Below are positions 27,866 through 35,232 of a DNA stretch of 64,000 nt, piece after piece. The position numbers were made by a program, and so were the translations under genes. This stretch comes from CAYMZZ01 sp046297935 (GTDB taxonomy: Bacteria; Bacteroidota; Bacteroidia; Chitinophagales; Chitinophagaceae), in contig JBKBHA010000002.1 of the NCBI GenBank assembly GCA_046297935.1, positions 496,001 to 560,000 of the forward strand. Direction: 5' to 3'. The notes beneath the pieces were generated by a model that had not been told where the DNA came from, searched no databases, and saw only the letters and a list, made by a program, of their open reading frames with translations. Every line of letters starts with the position of its first letter. The first letter of the stretch is position 1.

Positions 27866-29236
27866 TCACCTCCCCCATCCAAACCAATCATTCCCGTTTG
27901 CATACAACATCAATAGCAAAAGGAATACCATTCCAACCATTTGCGCGTATTCCAAAAACTTTTCGTTGGGCTTGCGGCCACTGATCATTTCATACAAAGT
28001 GAACATTACATGACCTCCATCCAGTGCCGGTATTGGCAATAGATTCATAAATGCCAGAATGATTGACAGGAAGGCCGTAATATTCCAGAACGATTCCCAA
28101 TCCCACTCGGTAGGAAAAACTGAACCGATGGCTTTAAATCCTCCAACAGCTTTATAAGCTTCCGTATCGGGATTCAGGATCAGTTTGAACTGATCGATAT
28201 AATTCTGAAGCATCTCCCCTGTTTTGCGAACCGCTGCAGGGAATGATGCAAAAAAACCATACTTGCGTACATCCGTACGCCAATACCCTAATTCCTGATA
28301 TTGCTCTTCAGTAAGAGCATTAAACCCAATAGTACCCTCGCTGGAGACCTTTGTAGTAAGTTGCAGGGTATCATTATTGCGCAACAAGGTCAGTTGGGCT
28401 TCGCCGTTTTTTCGGGCAGCAAGTAAGGGCGCCATTTCGTCGATAAAGGAAACAGGCACCGAATCTACCGCCAACACCCTGTCCATTGGCAATAAACCAG
28501 CGTCGCGGGCCAGACTGCTGTCTTTGGGCTTCACTTCACCAAAAATGGTCGGCAGACGCATTTGGAACATGAAGCGGCGCTTTTTCTTCTTTTCCACCAG
28601 CATACCTATCAGTCGCTCGGGGAGCTCGATATGAACTTCTTTCCCATCCCGGACCAGGTCGATATTGCGCCCCATGATCACGTCGGCACCGAGGCGTTCA
28701 AAATAAGCAACCGGTTTGCCGTTTACGGCCTTGATATGATCACCATTGCGAAGGCCAATCTCGTACATCAGGCTGTCGCGGATCCAGATACCTTCCTTCA
28801 CCGTACTCATGGGGGTGCGACGTTCACCCCAGATCATCAACACAAATGCATATACCACAAACGCCACCAGCACGTTCATGATTATACCACCCAACATGAT
28901 GATCAAGCGCTGCCAGGCCGGTTTGCTGCGAAATTCATAACTCTTGGGCGGCTGTTTCATCGCTTCCTTATCCATGCTCTCGTCGATCATACCCGATATC
29001 TTCACATAACCACCCAGCGGCAACCAGCCAATGCCATATACCGTGTCGCCCACTTTCTTCTTCACCAGCGCAAACCAGGGATCGAAAAACAGGAAAAACT
29101 TTTCAACGCGACAACCAAACCAGCGGGCGGTAATATAGTGGCCAAACTCGTGAAGTATGACCAGAATGGAAAGAGCCAGCAATAATTGTCCGGCCTGCAC
29201 ACCCGCCCCGGCCCAATCTATTTTTAAGAAGTACAT
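27866..29236 (-). CDS. rseP: RseP-type site-2 zinc metalloprotease
   Basis: Intramembrane zinc protease of the M50B family, which cleaves membrane-bound anti-sigma factors or signal-peptide remnants. The active-site HEFGH (residues 29-33) lies in the first membrane helix and the second metal-site motif LDG (405-407) in a C-terminal helix. Four hydrophobic segments frame a periplasmic part with PDZ-like stretches (GLRNGDHIKAVNGKPV, DAGLLPMDRVLAVDSVPV). Length of 456 is typical for Bacteroidota RseP. It lies downstream of dxr on the same strand, a conserved linkage in many bacteria. A role in FecR-type anti-sigma processing is plausible from the family. Confidence 0.95.
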   Translation of the reverse strand: MYFLKIDWAGAGVQAGQLLLALSILVILHEFGHYITARWFGCRVEKFFLFFDPWFALVKKKVGDTVYGIGWLPLGGYVKISGMIDESMDKEAMKQPPKSYEFRSKPAWQRLIIMLGGIIMNVLVAFVVYAFVLMIWGERRTPMSTVKEGIWIRDSLMYEIGLRNGDHIKAVNGKPVAYFERLGADVIMGRNIDLVRDGKEVHIELPERLIGMLVEKKKKRRFMFQMRLPTIFGEVKPKDSSLARDAGLLPMDRVLAVDSVPVSFIDEMAPLLAARKNGEAQLTLLRNNDTLQLTTKVSSEGTIGFNALTEEQYQELGYWRTDVRKYGFFASFPAAVRKTGEMLQNYIDQFKLILNPDTEAYKAVGGFKAIGSVFPTEWDWESFWNITAFLSIILAFMNLLPIPALDGGHVMFTLYEMISGRKPNEKFLEYAQMVGMVFLLLLMLYANGNDWFGWGR

Positions 29237-29393
29237 GTTTTTTAAAAAAGTAAAAGTTAAAACTAAAAATACTCACCACTCCCCACTTCCCTTTCTCCAC
29301 TCCCCTCTCCCTCCCACAATCCGCAAATATCCGCTATTTCCGGGTCATGGTGAAATGGCCAATCCAATTTTAGGAATTTATGTTTAACCTTTC

Positions 29394-30605
29394 TTACAGT
29401 TTGATGATATCTGCGGCAAAACTGCGGGCTGCACCATCACTTTCAAAATACTCTTCCAGAGTTGGCTGAGCTACAAAGGGTATTTTTTGCATGGTTTTCT
29501 CGATTACATCGGTCATATCCAGAAAATTGACCCGGTTGCGCAGAAACGCATACACGGCAATCTCATTGGCAGCATTCATCACGGCAGGTAAATTGCCTCC
29601 TTTTTCAAGGGCCTCCATAGCAAGGGCCAGATTCCGAAATGTTCGCAGATCGGGTTCTTCAAAACTGAGGGTATTGTATTTTCTAAAGTCCAGCCGTGGA
29701 AACTCATTTGGTATCCTCTTCGGGAAAGCCAGTCCGTACTGGATCGGCAATTTCATGTCGGGCAAACCCATTTGTGCCTTCATGCTACCATCTTCGAACT
29801 GCACCATGCTGTGAATAATACTTTGGGGATGCACTACCACCTGAATTTGCGAAGGCTGTAGATTGAAGAGCCAGCGGGCTTCAATCATCTCCAGTCCCTT
29901 ATTCATTAAAGTGGCCGAATCGATGGATATTTTGGCACCCATGCTCCAGTTAGGATGTTGAAGCGCATGCTCCCGTTTTACGTTTACAAGGTAATTGGGT
30001 TTGCGCCCCAGGAATGGGCCGCCTGATGCCGTTAGCACCACTTTCTCTATCTTGTTGCGGCTCTCGCCTACCAGGCATTGAAAAATAGCAGAATGCTCGG
30101 AATCGACAGGTATGATTGGCACACGATTTTCCACGGCCAATGCCATTACAATGTCGCCGGCAACAACCAGTGTTTCTTTATTAGCTAATGCAATGGCCTT
30201 CCTGTTACGAATAGCCTGAAGCGTGGGCTTTAAACCGGCATAACCAACAATGGCCGCCAGCATCAAATCGTAACAATCCATACCGGCAGCTTCTTCCAAT
30301 GCTTTTTCGCCGGCAAATACTTTGATATCTGTTTTAGATAGGGCGTCCTGAACTTTTTTGTATTTCTTTTCATCGCCAATCACCACGAGGTTGGGCTGAA
30401 ATTGAATTGCCTGGCTGATCAGGAGTTCGTCGTTCGACTGTGCCGTTAGAATTTCTGCTGAGAAAAGATCAGGATTGGCAGCAATTACCTCCAGGGCTTG
30501 GGTGCCGATAGACCCGGTTGAGCCAAAAACGGCAATACGCCGTTTGCCATTCTCATTGTCGGCGGAAGCGGCATTGGCAGCAGGTCGTTTGATTTGATCA
30601 GTCAT
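29394..30605 (-). CDS. dxr: 1-deoxy-D-xylulose 5-phosphate reductoisomerase
   Basis: Converts 1-deoxy-D-xylulose 5-phosphate to 2-C-methyl-D-erythritol 4-phosphate with NADPH, the committed step of the MEP isoprenoid pathway. The NADPH-binding motif GSTGSIG is at 28-34. Metal- and substrate-binding segments are intact: VDSEHSAIFQC near 165, ASGGPF near 190, and WSMGAKISIDSATLMNKGLE near 217-236. About 20 extra residues precede the first beta strand (IAVFG), so the true start could lie slightly downstream. It stands between a GH3-family gene (37 bases) and rseP (157 bases), all on the minus strand. Confidence 0.96.
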   Translation of the reverse strand: MTDQIKRPAANAASADNENGKRRIAVFGSTGSIGTQALEVIAANPDLFSAEILTAQSNDELLISQAIQFQPNLVVIGDEKKYKKVQDALSKTDIKVFAGEKALEEAAGMDCYDLMLAAIVGYAGLKPTLQAIRNRKAIALANKETLVVAGDIVMALAVENRVPIIPVDSEHSAIFQCLVGESRNKIEKVVLTASGGPFLGRKPNYLVNVKREHALQHPNWSMGAKISIDSATLMNKGLEMIEARWLFNLQPSQIQVVVHPQSIIHSMVQFEDGSMKAQMGLPDMKLPIQYGLAFPKRIPNEFPRLDFRKYNTLSFEEPDLRTFRNLALAMEALEKGGNLPAVMNAANEIAVYAFLRNRVNFLDMTDVIEKTMQKIPFVAQPTLEEYFESDGAARSFAADIIKL

Positions 30606-30642
30606 GGATCTTCACTGGTTGGATGATGTATTCAGAGTACGC

Positions 30643-32139
30643 TCAGTTTTCTGTCCATTGCTCCAGCGCGTCGGCAATTCTGCGATCATTACTTAGCCGG
30701 GGCACTTTATTCTGGCCTCCCAATTTACCTACCGATTTCATATAATCAATAAAACCGTTTTTGCGTACCGGTGTCAGTTTCAGGGGGCGCAAAATATTAC
30801 CAGCAATCAGATCGTCGTAATACACATTCTTGCTTCGCAAATTTTCCTCGAGCTTACGGGCAAAAGCCTGCAAATCGCCAGGCTTGTTTTCGAACTCAAC
30901 AAACCACTCGTGATACGATTTTCCTTCTCCTTCACTTACGTAGGGAGCTACCGTAAACTCGGTTACTTTTACCTCTTCTTCATTGGCAGCTTTCATCAGA
31001 CTATACTCCACTTCCTCGCCAATTACATGTTCGCCAAATGCCGAAATGAAGTGTTTCGTGCGACCCGTCACTACCAGTCGGTAGGGATCGAGTGAAACAA
31101 ACTTTACCGTATCGCCAATATTGTAGCCCCACAATCCGGCATTGCTGTTAATGATCAGGGCATAATTTTCGCCGAGCTTCACGTCGCGCAACGACAGGCG
31201 TGTTGGATTGGGTTGGTCTATTTCGGCCGCGGGTACAAACTCGAAGAAGATGCCACTGTTGCTATTTAAAAGCAAACCCTCTGCCTGTTGCGAATCCTGG
31301 AAGGCGAAAAAGCCTTCACTGGCCGGAAACAATTCGATAGTGTGAATGGGTCGGCCAATACTTTCCAGCAGTTTTGCACGGTAAGGTTCAAAATTCACTC
31401 CTCCCTGCACCATTACGCTGAAATTGGGAAATATGTCGCCAACCTTTTTGCCTTTGCGTGCCATCAATTCATCGAAATACATCTGCATCCAGGGTGGTAT
31501 ACCCGAAATCAGCGTCATGTCGCGATCAATGGTCTCTTCAACAATTTTCGCCAGTTTGGCTTCCCAATCCTCAATACAATTCGTTTCATAGCTGGGCAAC
31601 TGATTGGTGCGCAGATATCGGGGCACGTGGTGGTTAACGATACCGCTCAGCCGGCCCGTTGGTATACCGCCCACTCTTTCCAGTTCAGGCGAACCCGACA
31701 GGAATATCATCTTGCCATTGGCAAATCGGGTATTGCCGGTTTCGGCCATATAACAAAGCAGCGCGTTGCGGGCAGTGTCAATATGGTTGCCGATGCTGTC
31801 TTTGGTAATGGGAATATACTTGGTGCCGCTGGTAGTGCCGGATGTTTTGGCAAAATAGATAGGACGCCCCTTCCAAAGCACATTATGCCGCCCCTCTTTT
31901 ACCTGATCAATATAAGGCCGAAACTGCTCGTAATCCCGAACCGGTACCGCTTCCCGGAATTCCTCGTACCTGTTTACTTTATCCAGGCCCATTTCCTTAC
32001 CAATATCGGTTTTACGCCCCTCCCGGACCAACGACTTCAGAATGGCTTCCTGGTCGGCCACGGCGGTGGCCATGCCTTTACGGATGCCCTTATAGATATA
32101 CGAGGCGAATGGCTTCGCCAGTATTGACTTGATTTTCAA
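30643..32139 (-). CDS. GH3-family (auxin-responsive GH3-like) acyl-adenylating enzyme
   Basis: 498-residue cytoplasmic protein of the GH3 family, named after plant enzymes that adenylate carboxylic acids and join them to amino acids. The ATP-binding motif is clear: AKTSGTTSGTKYIPIT (97-112). Other conserved parts are FPASEGFFAFQDS near 270 and GLWGYNIGDTVKFVSLDPYRLVVTGRTKHFISAFGEHV near 335-375, interrupted only by usual variation. Members are widespread in Bacteroidota, but their acyl substrate is not established there. It may be co-transcribed with dxr and rseP. Confidence 0.9.
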   Translation of the reverse strand: MKIKSILAKPFASYIYKGIRKGMATAVADQEAILKSLVREGRKTDIGKEMGLDKVNRYEEFREAVPVRDYEQFRPYIDQVKEGRHNVLWKGRPIYFAKTSGTTSGTKYIPITKDSIGNHIDTARNALLCYMAETGNTRFANGKMIFLSGSPELERVGGIPTGRLSGIVNHHVPRYLRTNQLPSYETNCIEDWEAKLAKIVEETIDRDMTLISGIPPWMQMYFDELMARKGKKVGDIFPNFSVMVQGGVNFEPYRAKLLESIGRPIHTIELFPASEGFFAFQDSQQAEGLLLNSNSGIFFEFVPAAEIDQPNPTRLSLRDVKLGENYALIINSNAGLWGYNIGDTVKFVSLDPYRLVVTGRTKHFISAFGEHVIGEEVEYSLMKAANEEEVKVTEFTVAPYVSEGEGKSYHEWFVEFENKPGDLQAFARKLEENLRSKNVYYDDLIAGNILRPLKLTPVRKNGFIDYMKSVGKLGGQNKVPRLSNDRRIADALEQWTEN

Positions 32140-32299
32140 AGCCTAATGTTTTTATACCCTCTAAAATTCCTATCTTTAAAGTTCCTTCGGCAATCGAAAC
32201 CCGGTTCTTCCGCTGCTTATCGGAAGCCCGAATAGACAAAGATAAAGGAACCCCAAAAACTGTGGCCGAAATTAACCTTTATAAAACTTTGACAGTCTG

Positions 32300-32330
32300 T
32301 TTGCCACTTGAATAATTCCCCTTACCTTTG
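32300..32330 (+). promoter_or_regulatory. Promoter of rplU-rpmA
   Basis: TTTG (32300-32303), 19 bases, TACCTTTG (32323-32330), a textbook Bacteroidota promoter ending 18 bases before the rplU ATG. Confidence 0.85.
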
Positions 32331-32348
32331 CATCCCTAATTTTAGATT

Positions 32349-32651
32349 ATGATAGCTGTAATAAAAGTAGCCGGTCAGCAGTACAAGGTACAAAAAGACC
32401 AGACCCTGTATGTGCCCCACCTGGGTGGTAATGCCGGTGACAAGGTAGAACTTGATGTTCTGTTGGTAGACGCTGATGGTAAGTTGACTATTGGTGCCGA
32501 CGTGAAAGCCAAAGTTCAGGCCCAGATCGTGGATCACGTAAAAGGTGATACCGTGATTGCCTACAAACAAAAAAGACGCAAAGGTTTCCACAAGAAGAAA
32601 GGACACCGTACTGCGTACACTAAAATTAAGGTGGTTGACGTAGTAGCTTAA
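32349..32651 (+). CDS. rplU: 50S ribosomal protein L21
   Basis: Binds 23S rRNA in the large subunit. At 100 residues it is full length, with the family start MIAVIKVAGQQYKVQKDQ and the C-terminal RRKGFHKKKGHRTAYTKIKV. It forms an operon with rpmA 60 bases downstream, the near-universal order, under the strong promoter at 32300-32330. Confidence 0.98.
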   Translation: MIAVIKVAGQQYKVQKDQTLYVPHLGGNAGDKVELDVLLVDADGKLTIGADVKAKVQAQIVDHVKGDTVIAYKQKRRKGFHKKKGHRTAYTKIKVVDVVA

Positions 32652-32711
32652 TCAGCTTGCAACGTTCCATTCAAAAATCTGTAAACACAATCAAGTTAAA
32701 AATCCCATACC

Positions 32712-32972
32712 ATGGCACATAAGAAAGGTGAAGGTAGTGTAAAGAACGGGCGCGACTCGCAAAGCAAACGTCTGGGTGTAAAAATCTTCGGCGGTCAACC
32801 TGCTATTGCTGGCAATATCATCGTGCGTCAACGCGGTACCGTTTATCATCCTGGTAAAAACGTGGGAGTAGGTAAAGACTACACCCTGTTTGCACTGAGC
32901 GATGGTGTTGTTGAATTCCGCAAAGGAAGAAACAATCGCACTTACGTTTCAGTGAATATGGCTGAAGCCTGA
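32712..32972 (+). CDS. rpmA: 50S ribosomal protein L27
   Basis: L27 reaches toward the peptidyl transferase centre. At 86 residues it is complete: MAHKKGEGSVKNGRDSQSKR at the N-terminus, then GVKIFGGQ and IIVRQRGTVYHPGKNVG. No N-terminal extension of the Firmicutes cleaved type is present. It follows rplU in the same transcript. Confidence 0.98.
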   Translation: MAHKKGEGSVKNGRDSQSKRLGVKIFGGQPAIAGNIIVRQRGTVYHPGKNVGVGKDYTLFALSDGVVEFRKGRNNRTYVSVNMAEA

Positions 32973-33004
32973 TGCAAGGGCTGTCATTTTTTGTGGAAAA
33001 AAAA

Positions 33005-33035
33005 TTTGGGTAGTATAAAATAATTATTATTTTTA
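33005..33035 (+). promoter_or_regulatory. Promoter of the Lys/Ala-rich small gene
   Basis: TTTG (33005-33008), 19 bases, TATTTTTA (33028-33035), consensus except for the last base, 41 bases before the ATG at 33077. Confidence 0.65.
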
Positions 33036-33076
33036 CTAACGATAACCCATTTTACTAAACATTAAATTCTCAAAAA

Positions 33077-33202
33077 ATGGCAACTAAGAAAAAAGCAGCT
33101 GCTAAGAAAAAAGCGGCTCCTAAGAAAAAAGCAGCCCCTAAGAAAAAAGCAGCTGCGAAGAAAAAAGCAGCTCCTAAGAAAAAAGCAGCTAAGAAGAAAT
33201 AA
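33077..33202 (+). CDS. 41-residue Lys/Ala/Pro-rich histone-H1-like protein
   Basis: Tiny gene encoding MATKKK followed by repeats of AA(A/P)KKK and a final AAKKK: 21 Lys, 14 Ala, 4 Pro and no acidic residue. The composition is that of histone H1 tails, so a DNA-binding nucleoid-associated role is likely, though RNA or ribosome binding is also possible given its place after rplU-rpmA. It has its own promoter (33005-33035), an A-rich leader and a strong terminator (33228-33261), which argue for a real, well-expressed gene. The repeated codons vary (GCA, GCT, GCG, GCC; CCT), as expected for a maintained protein repeat rather than a fresh DNA repeat. Confidence 0.8.
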   Translation: MATKKKAAAKKKAAPKKKAAPKKKAAAKKKAAPKKKAAKKK

Positions 33203-33227
33203 GTTTTTATTTCTTGAAGAGAATAAG

Positions 33228-33261
33228 AAGTCCTGGCAAAAGCCGGGACTTTTCTTTTTGT
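33228..33261 (+). terminator. Rho-independent terminator after the Lys/Ala-rich gene
   Basis: Stem aagtcctggc / gccgggactt with loop aaaa and one G-T pair, followed by TTTTCTTTTTG. Confidence 0.88.
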
Positions 33262-33528
33262 GTAGTTGTTGAGTTGTGTAGTTGTTGAGTTGTTTATTTG
33301 TTGAGCTGTTTGGCTGTGTAGTTGTTTGGGCCAAATCTGCTTAAATCTGTGCAAAAATCTGCGAAAATCTGCGGGAACAGAACTGTTGCTTTTTATGCAA
33401 TTTACCTTCACGAAGTGTTTTTCTGTTCCCGCAGATTTTCGCAGATTTTTGCACAGATTTGCAGAGACTTAAATACATCCCTACGACTAAACAACTACAC
33501 AAATAAACAACTCAACAATTCAACATTT
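33262..33528. repeat. Nested inverted repeat (gttgtt outer arms, aaatctgcg inner arms)
   Basis: Inner arms are perfect over 38 bases: 33343-33380 and 33423-33460, built of aaatctg(t/c)g units and ending in gcgggaacag. The 42-base loop carries no obvious gene. Outer arms are imperfect: gttgttgagttgtt units on the left (33262-33330) and aacaactacacaa / aacaactcaac units on the right (33487-33528). The same sequence family forms the array at 61257-62215. The repeat fills the whole gap before the PolX-like gene. Confidence 0.85.
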
Positions 33529-33531
33529 CCC

Positions 33532-35190
33532 ATGGACAATTCCCAGATTTCCGAGCATTTTTCCCTCTTGTCGAAGCTCATGGATATTCACGGCGAAAAC
33601 TCCTTCAAGTCGCGAACCTATTCCATTGCAGCATACAATGTAGACCAGCTTGACCAGCCGCTTGCGGACATGCCACGGGAATCAATTGCATTATTGAAGG
33701 GCATGCAGGGAAGCGTGGGACAGAAAGTGGTGGAACTACTCGATACCGGACATTTGTCTGCGCTGGACGAAATTATGGCGCTTACTCCGGTTGGAGTGGT
33801 AGAAATGCTTCAGGTAAAGGGCCTGGGACCCAAAAAGATTCATTCCATCTGGAAGGAAATGGAAATAGAATCCCTCGGTGAGCTGTTGTATGCCTGCCAC
33901 GAAAACCGACTCACCCGATTCAAAGGCTTTGGCGCAAAGACACAGCAGAATATTCAGGAAGGCATCGAATATTACATGCAGAACCAGGGCCATTTCCTTT
34001 TTGCAGAAATGGAAGAACTTTTTCCGCAGGTAAATGGATACCTGCAAAAGCTTTTTGGCGAACAGCACGTGGCAGTAACTGGACGGTATCGCCGGCACGA
34101 AACCACACTGGACGAAATAGTATTTGAAATACAGGCAGACATATCCGACGTGAAGCCAAAATTCCAAACGGCTCAGCCGCCTGAGCTGCTGGAAGAAACT
34201 GAACAAAGTCTGCTTTACAAACTTAAAAACGGACTGAAACTGCGATTGCTCACGGGAAAGGACCCTTTGCCGTTACGAATCTTCAAAAGTACCGGTAGCC
34301 CTGAGTTTGTGAACGCTTTCCTGAAAAACTATCCGGTAAATGCAGCAGGCAGTGGCAACGATGACCGCTCAGTTTTCGCTGAAGCAGGACTAACCTGGCT
34401 GCCTCCCTTCGTGCGCGAACGGGCCGATGCGCTTCAAATGGCGGCCGATGGCAACCTGCCTGCGTTGATCGAAACAAGCGATATACGCGGAATCATCCAC
34501 AGTCATAGTACCTGGAGCGATGGCGTGCACAGTCTAGAACAAATGGCAATCGCCTGTCGCGACAAAGGATGGGAATACCTGGTCATCTCCGATCACTCAA
34601 AGTCGGCCACTTACGCACGAGGCCTTACGGAAGAACGGATAAAAGAACAGCATCGGGAAATAGAGGCGCTCAACGAGCGAATGGCCCCCTTCCGGATATT
34701 CAAGAGCATTGAGTGCGATATCCTGAACGATGGCAGCATGGATTATCCGGATGATGTGCTCGCCAGCTTCGATCTGGTGATTGCTTCGGTACATAGTAAT
34801 CTGAAAATGTCGGAGGAAAAAGCAATGATGCGCCTCACCAAAGCAGTTAACAACCCTTACGTGCGTATTTTGGGGCATCCAACAGGGCGCCTCCTGTTGA
34901 GCCGTCGCGGTTATCCTGTAAACCACGAGCAGTTAATTGATGCCTGTGCCAACGCTGGCGTAGTACTCGAGATCAATGCCCACCCGCGGCGGTTAGACCT
35001 CGACTGGCAATGGATTCAGGCTGCCCGTAGCAAAAATGTTTTGTTGTCAATAGATCCCGACGCACACAGTATAGAAGGTTTTGATGACATCCGATACGGC
35101 GTGCTGGCGGCTCAAAAAGGCTGGCTCAGTAAAGAAGCTAATCTTTCCAGTTTTAACCGCGAAGCGTTCGAAAAATTTCTTAAGAGATAA
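33532..35190 (+). CDS. PolX-like protein: HhH and PHP domains with degenerate polymerase centre
   Basis: Resembles bacterial DNA polymerase X (polymerase beta-like plus PHP phosphoesterase), 552 residues from the ATG at 33532. An upstream in-frame extension would run through the repeat and is unlikely. Helix-hairpin-helix segments are seen near 75-150 (VKGLGPKKIHSIW, FKGFGAKTQQNI). In the palm, the usual GS-RR...D-D motif reads TGRYRRHETTLDEIVFEI (about 182-199), and the usual V-D-L-R strand reads LKLRLL (about 236), so catalytic Asp residues appear lost. The C-terminal PHP domain looks intact: HSHSTWSDG near 322, ISDHS, ECD, SVHSN, GHPTG, EINAHPRRLD and DPDAH. A nuclease or phosphoesterase role in repair without DNA synthesis is the best inference. 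Confidence 0.85.
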   Translation: MDNSQISEHFSLLSKLMDIHGENSFKSRTYSIAAYNVDQLDQPLADMPRESIALLKGMQGSVGQKVVELLDTGHLSALDEIMALTPVGVVEMLQVKGLGPKKIHSIWKEMEIESLGELLYACHENRLTRFKGFGAKTQQNIQEGIEYYMQNQGHFLFAEMEELFPQVNGYLQKLFGEQHVAVTGRYRRHETTLDEIVFEIQADISDVKPKFQTAQPPELLEETEQSLLYKLKNGLKLRLLTGKDPLPLRIFKSTGSPEFVNAFLKNYPVNAAGSGNDDRSVFAEAGLTWLPPFVRERADALQMAADGNLPALIETSDIRGIIHSHSTWSDGVHSLEQMAIACRDKGWEYLVISDHSKSATYARGLTEERIKEQHREIEALNERMAPFRIFKSIECDILNDGSMDYPDDVLASFDLVIASVHSNLKMSEEKAMMRLTKAVNNPYVRILGHPTGRLLLSRRGYPVNHEQLIDACANAGVVLEINAHPRRLDLDWQWIQAARSKNVLLSIDPDAHSIEGFDDIRYGVLAAQKGWLSKEANLSSFNREAFEKFLKR

Positions 35191-35232
35191 AAACAGACTA
35201 CCCGCACCAACTCTTGGCCTGGCGACGAGCAT

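Noticed and set aside
33062..33411. Minus-strand frames over the Lys/Ala-rich gene, rich in Phe/Leu or Ala
   Set aside because: They are the antisense of a repetitive Lys/Ala/Pro gene that has its own promoter and terminator on the plus strand.
33322..33531. N-terminal extension of the PolX-like protein by 70 codons
   Set aside because: The extension is encoded by the inverted repeat; homology begins after the ATG at 33532.
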